DNA of 9,334 bases, from the NCBI GenBank assembly GCA_946885815.1, contig CAMPHE010000052.1, forward strand, positions 1 through 9,334. The letters run 5' to 3'. The notes beneath the pieces are model-generated. The model was given only the letters and a program-made list of their open reading frames with translations, ran no database searches and was not told where the DNA came from. A program made the position numbers and the translations under genes. Below are positions 6,632 through 9,334 of this stretch, piece by piece; the stretch's first letter is position 1; each line of letters begins with the position of its first letter. Source of the DNA: an uncultured Arenimonas sp. GTDB lineage: Bacteria; Pseudomonadota; Gammaproteobacteria; Xanthomonadales; Xanthomonadaceae.

Positions 6632-7486
6632 TCAGGCCTCGGGCAGGGGCTCGCCGCACCGGCGGCAGTGCGCGGCATCCGGCTCGTGCTCCGCGAGCGC
6701 GCAGCCGCCGCAGCGCACCCGGCGGCGTTCGCGCAGTCCCATCGCCAGTTCCGCGGTGTAGATCCCGGTGGGGACGGCGATGATGCCGTAGCCGATCAGG
6801 ATCAGCGCGGACGTCACGAACCGCCCCAGCGGGGTCAGCGGCGTGATGTCGCCGAATCCGACGGTGGCCATCGTCACGATCGCCCAGTACATCGACACCG
6901 GGATGCTGGTGAACCCGTTCGCCGGACCTTCGATGACGTACATCGCGGCGGCGAAGATCAGCACCAGTGTCAGCACCGCGACGAGGAACACGAGGATCTT
7001 GCGTCGCGCGCGGTACAGCGCCGTCACCAGCATGCCGCCGGCCTCGGTGTATTCCAGCAGCTTGAGCACGCGGAAGATGCGCAGGATGCGCAGCACGCGC
7101 ACGACCAGCAGCGCCTGGCTGCCGGGCAGCAGCAGCGACAGGTAGGTCGGCAGGATGGAAAGCAGGTCGATGACGCCGAAGAAACTGCGCGCGTAGGCCA
7201 GCGGCCGCCGCACGACCGCGAGCCGGACGGCGTACTCGAGGGTGAAAAGCAGCGTGAACATCCATTCGAGCGCGTAGAACCAGGTCGCCCAGCGCGCGTG
7301 CAGCCCGGCCTCGCTGTCGAGGATCACCACGGTCACGCTCGCCACGATGGCCGCGATCAGCAGCAGGTCGAACTGGCGCGCCGGGCCTTCGTCGTGCCGG
7401 AAGATGATGTGGAACCAGCGCGCACGCCAGCCGGTCGCCGTCGCCGGGCCGAGCCCGCGCCCGCCGAGTTCCGGTGCGGTCGTCAC
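6632..7486 (-). CDS. Voltage-gated K+ channel-like ion transporter with C-terminal zinc ribbon
   Basis: This 284-residue inner-membrane protein has the six-segment Kv layout: S1 about 39-57, S2 69-90 with Glu84 and Arg88, S3 102-120 with Asp107, and S4 127-145 with charges every third residue (Arg130, 133, 136, 139, Lys142). S5 is about 164-185, the pore filter TVGFGD is at 208-213, and S6 is 221-245. TVGFGD is the K+ selectivity signature, and four subunits normally form one pore. After S6 a short tail carries Cys259-x2-Cys262 and Cys274-x2-Cys277, a probable zinc ribbon. The GTG start at 7486-7484 is chosen because GGAG (7497-7494) lies 7 bp upstream and because it overlaps the preceding stop as GTGA; an ATG further upstream would need 123 unrelated residues lying inside the PLP-enzyme gene. 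It is third in the hemL operon. Confidence 0.92.
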   Translation of the reverse strand: MTTAPELGGRGLGPATATGWRARWFHIIFRHDEGPARQFDLLLIAAIVASVTVVILDSEAGLHARWATWFYALEWMFTLLFTLEYAVRLAVVRRPLAYARSFFGVIDLLSILPTYLSLLLPGSQALLVVRVLRILRIFRVLKLLEYTEAGGMLVTALYRARRKILVFLVAVLTLVLIFAAAMYVIEGPANGFTSIPVSMYWAIVTMATVGFGDITPLTPLGRFVTSALILIGYGIIAVPTGIYTAELAMGLRERRRVRCGGCALAEHEPDAAHCRRCGEPLPEA

Positions 7487-8637
7487 GCGAGTACTCCGAG
7501 CGCTTCGCCGAAGTCCGCGACCAGATCGTCCGGATGTTCCAGCCCGACCGACACGCGCAGCAGGTCCGGCGCGCTGTGCGGAAGCGGCCCTTCCACCGAC
7601 GCCCGGTGTTCGACCAGCGTTTCGGGGCCGCCGAGCGACGTGGCGTTGGTCGCCAGCCGGAGCGCGCCCGCGACCGCCAGCGCCGCCTCGCGGCCGCCGT
7701 GCGGACGGACGCTGAGCATCGCGCCGAAATCGCGCATCTGCCGCGCGGCGATCGCGTGGCCGGCGTGATCCGGCAGCCCCGGCCAGTTCACCTGCGCCAC
7801 GGCGGGATGCTTCGCGAGGAATTCCGCCAGCGCGCGCGCGCCACGGCAATGCCACGCCATCCGTGCCGGCAGCGAGCGGCAGCCGCGCAGGGTCAGCCAG
7901 GCCGAAAAGGGTGCCAGCACCGCGCCGGTGACGTGTCGCCGGTGTGCGGCCCGGGCGGCGAGATCATCGTCGTGCGCGAAGACCAGTGCGCCGCCCATCA
8001 CGTCACTGTGGCCGCCGAAATACTTCGTCGTCGAGTGCATCACGACGTCCGCGCCCAGTGTCAGCGGGCGCTGGAGCATCGGCGTGGCGAACGTGTTGTC
8101 GCAGGCCAGCCGCGCGCCGTGGGCCCGCGCGAGCCGCGCCAGGGCCTCGATGTCGGCGACCTGCAGCAGCGGGTTGGACGGCGTCTCCGCCCAGATCAGC
8201 ACCGTGGCGGGACGCATCGCGGCGCGCACGGCGTCGAGGTCGGCGAGATCCACGGCGGTGCCGGTGATGCCGCGCTCGGGCAGGAATTCGTTCGCCAGCG
8301 AACGCAGGCCGGTGTAGCAGTCGAGCGGATAAAGGAAGTGCGCGCCGGCCGGCAGCGATTCGAGAAGGCCGTTCATCGCCGCCATGCCGGAGCCGAACAC
8401 CAGGGCGCGGGCGCCGCCTTCGAGCGTCGCGAGCGTGTGTTCCAGCCGCGCCTGCGTCGGGTTGTCTTCACGCTGGTACTCGAACCCGGCGACGCGTTCG
8501 CCGGCGGGGCCGTGGCGGAACGTGGTGGACAGATGGATCGGGGGCGCGATCGCGCCGGTCGCGAGGTCCGGCTCGCCACCGGAGTGCACCGCGAGCGTCT
8601 CGAGGCGGAGGCCGTCCGCGCCGCGATCGGTGCTCAT
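7483..8637 (-). CDS. Transsulfuration-type PLP enzyme (cystathionine gamma-synthase/lyase-like)
   Basis: The 384-residue enzyme belongs to the Cys/Met-metabolism PLP family. The Schiff-base Lys205 lies in [12 protein letters not shown] (201-212). Asp180 (CDNTFATP) pairs with the PLP ring nitrogen, and SGMAA (83-87) and Tyr54/Arg56 in YQREDNPT hold the phosphate. Tyr108 is the likely ring-stacking residue, and RVSVGLE (361-367) carries the carboxylate-binding Arg361. Family members make or cleave cystathionine, homocysteine or methionine as cytosolic tetramers. The loop after Tyr108 is Tyr-Thr-Gly-Leu-Arg rather than YGGTYR, and Thr333 stands where cystathionine synthases and lyases carry Glu before SLGG, so metB is not assigned. 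The C-terminal VEGPLPHS region also replaces the usual MTHAGM segment. GGGAGG (8653-8648) lies 10 bp before the ATG. Its start overlaps the hemL stop (ATGA) and its stop overlaps the channel start (GTGA). Confidence 0.92.
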   Translation of the reverse strand: MSTDRGADGLRLETLAVHSGGEPDLATGAIAPPIHLSTTFRHGPAGERVAGFEYQREDNPTQARLEHTLATLEGGARALVFGSGMAAMNGLLESLPAGAHFLYPLDCYTGLRSLANEFLPERGITGTAVDLADLDAVRAAMRPATVLIWAETPSNPLLQVADIEALARLARAHGARLACDNTFATPMLQRPLTLGADVVMHSTTKYFGGHSDVMGGALVFAHDDDLAARAAHRRHVTGAVLAPFSAWLTLRGCRSLPARMAWHCRGARALAEFLAKHPAVAQVNWPGLPDHAGHAIAARQMRDFGAMLSVRPHGGREAALAVAGALRLATNATSLGGPETLVEHRASVEGPLPHSAPDLLRVSVGLEHPDDLVADFGEALGVLA

Positions 8638-9334
8638 GCCGAGGCGACCTCCCGGAACGCCTCGCGCGCTGCGTCGATCGTATGCGCGATCTCGACGTCG
8701 CCGTGCGCGCTCGACAGGAACGCGGCTTCGAACGCGGAGGGCGCGAAGTACACGCCGCGGCGCAGCATCGCGTGGAAGAACCGGTTGAACGCCGCGGTGT
8801 CGCAGGCGATCGCGTCGGCGAAGGTCTCGACCTTCCGGTCGGTGAAGAACAGCCCGAACATCGCGCAGCTGCGATTGGTCGTCAGCGCGACACCCGCGTC
8901 GCGTGCCGCCGTCTCCAGGCCGTCGCACAATTCGTGCGTGCGGCGCTCGAGCCGTTCGTGGAAGCCCGGGGCCTCGATCAGCCGCAGCGTGGCCAGGCCG
9001 GCCGCCATCGCGACCGGGTTGCCGCTGAGCGTGCCGGCCTGGTACACCGGGCCCGCCGGCGCGACCTGCCGCATCAGGTCGGCACGACCCCCGTACGCAC
9101 CCACCGGCATGCCGCCGCCGATGATCTTGCCGAACGTGCTCAGGTCCGGCTCGATGCCGTAGCGCTGCTGCGCGCCGCCGAGCGCGACCCGGAAGCCCGT
9201 CATCACTTCGTCGAATATCAGGATGGCGCCGTGCCGGGTGCACAGGTCGCGCAGGTGCTGCAGATAGCCGTCGCGCGGGAGGATGCAGTTCGCGTTGCCG
9301 ACGATCGGCTCGACGATGACGCCGGCGATGTCGT
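8634..9334 (-). CDS. hemL: Glutamate-1-semialdehyde 2,1-aminomutase, C-terminal part (cut by window edge)
   Basis: About 232 C-terminal residues of a normally 426-residue protein are present; the N-terminal half lies beyond base 9334. It moves the amino group of glutamate 1-semialdehyde to give 5-aminolevulinate, the tetrapyrrole precursor in the C5 pathway, in the cytosol with PLP or PMP. Visible in order are [24 protein letters not shown] with the PLP-binding Asp, [16 protein letters not shown] with the Schiff-base Lys, and [17 protein letters not shown] long match to the HemL C-terminus follows, with [13 protein letters not shown] and [20 protein letters not shown]. No frameshift or missing residue is seen. 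It heads the visible minus-strand operon, and its TGA at 8636-8634 overlaps the next ATG. Its promoter is outside the window. Confidence 0.96.
   Translation of the reverse strand, partial: DIAGVIVEPIVGNANCILPRDGYLQHLRDLCTRHGAILIFDEVMTGFRVALGGAQQRYGIEPDLSTFGKIIGGGMPVGAYGGRADLMRQVAPAGPVYQAGTLSGNPVAMAAGLATLRLIEAPGFHERLERRTHELCDGLETAARDAGVALTTNRSCAMFGLFFTDRKVETFADAIACDTAAFNRFFHAMLRRGVYFAPSAFEAAFLSSAHGDVEIAHTIDAAREAFREVASA

Noticed and set aside
7487..7855. An ATG-started N-terminal extension of 123 residues on the channel
   Set aside because: The extension lies inside the PLP-enzyme gene in another frame and is Arg/Ala/Gly-rich. The GTG at 7486 has GGAG 7 bp upstream and a normal Kv N-terminus.
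8638..9243. A 202-residue upstream extension of the PLP enzyme
   Set aside because: It overlaps hemL out of frame and has no family similarity; the ATG at 8637 has GGGAGG upstream and gives the usual length.
1..9334. Defence island, CRISPR, prophage, insertion sequence, tRNA or riboswitch
   Set aside because: No direct-repeat array, transposase, integrase, tRNA-like cloverleaf or riboswitch-like leader was found. Genes are housekeeping-like and base composition looks uniform, so no sign of recent transfer.

Overview
The window is very GC-rich, densely packed chromosomal DNA with strong third-position G/C bias. It looks like a gammaproteobacterium of the Xanthomonadales/Lysobacterales type (Xanthomonas, Lysobacter, Luteimonas or relatives). 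That placement is inference from three things: a pyrophosphate-dependent phosphofructokinase of the long proteobacterial type, a short-LID Adk close to the Xanthomonas form, and the gene order adk / small membrane protein / mpl. There are no rRNA or tRNA genes, insertion sequences, CRISPR arrays or phage genes that I can see. The only non-coding stretches are 63-201, 5309-5378 and a few gaps of 15 bp or less.

Layout. (1) 1-62, minus strand: the first 20 codons of PPi-dependent 6-phosphofructokinase, divergent from the next block. (2) 202-3305, plus strand: adk, a small multi-span membrane protein, mpl (murein tripeptide recycling ligase) and a stand-alone LON substrate-binding-domain protein, with gaps of only 9, 13 and 1 bp, so probably one operon. 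(3) 3302-5308, minus strand: a three-domain membrane protein (DedA + PAP2 + LssY C-terminal domain) that meets the LON gene tail to tail, sharing a CTAG that supplies both stop codons. (4) 5309-5378: a 70-bp divergent promoter region with a perfect TATAAT on the minus strand very close to the DedA-PAP2 start codon. (5) 5379-6616, plus strand: an HSDL2-like short-chain dehydrogenase and a glyoxalase-I-like VOC protein, coupled by an ATGA overlap. (6) 6632-9334, minus strand: hemL (cut by the window edge), a transsulfuration-type PLP enzyme and a voltage-gated K+ channel-like protein with a C-terminal zinc ribbon, joined by ATGA and GTGA overlaps.

How the parts work together. The first operon mixes nucleotide energy metabolism (Adk), peptidoglycan recycling (Mpl) and probable proteolysis-related or regulatory work (LON domain). 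The PFK/Adk divergent pair places PPi-linked glycolysis beside adenylate balance. The SDR/VOC pair looks like a small carbonyl or aldehyde metabolism unit. The hemL operon links tetrapyrrole synthesis with a sulfur amino acid enzyme and a channel, and no biochemical reason for that is visible.

I see no clear new defence or mobile system. The most unusual points are the apparent loss of catalytic residues in the PAP2 domain (and one acidic residue in the DedA domain), the altered active-site serine region of the SDR, non-canonical active-site loops in the transsulfuration-type enzyme, and the zinc-ribbon channel at the end of a heme operon.
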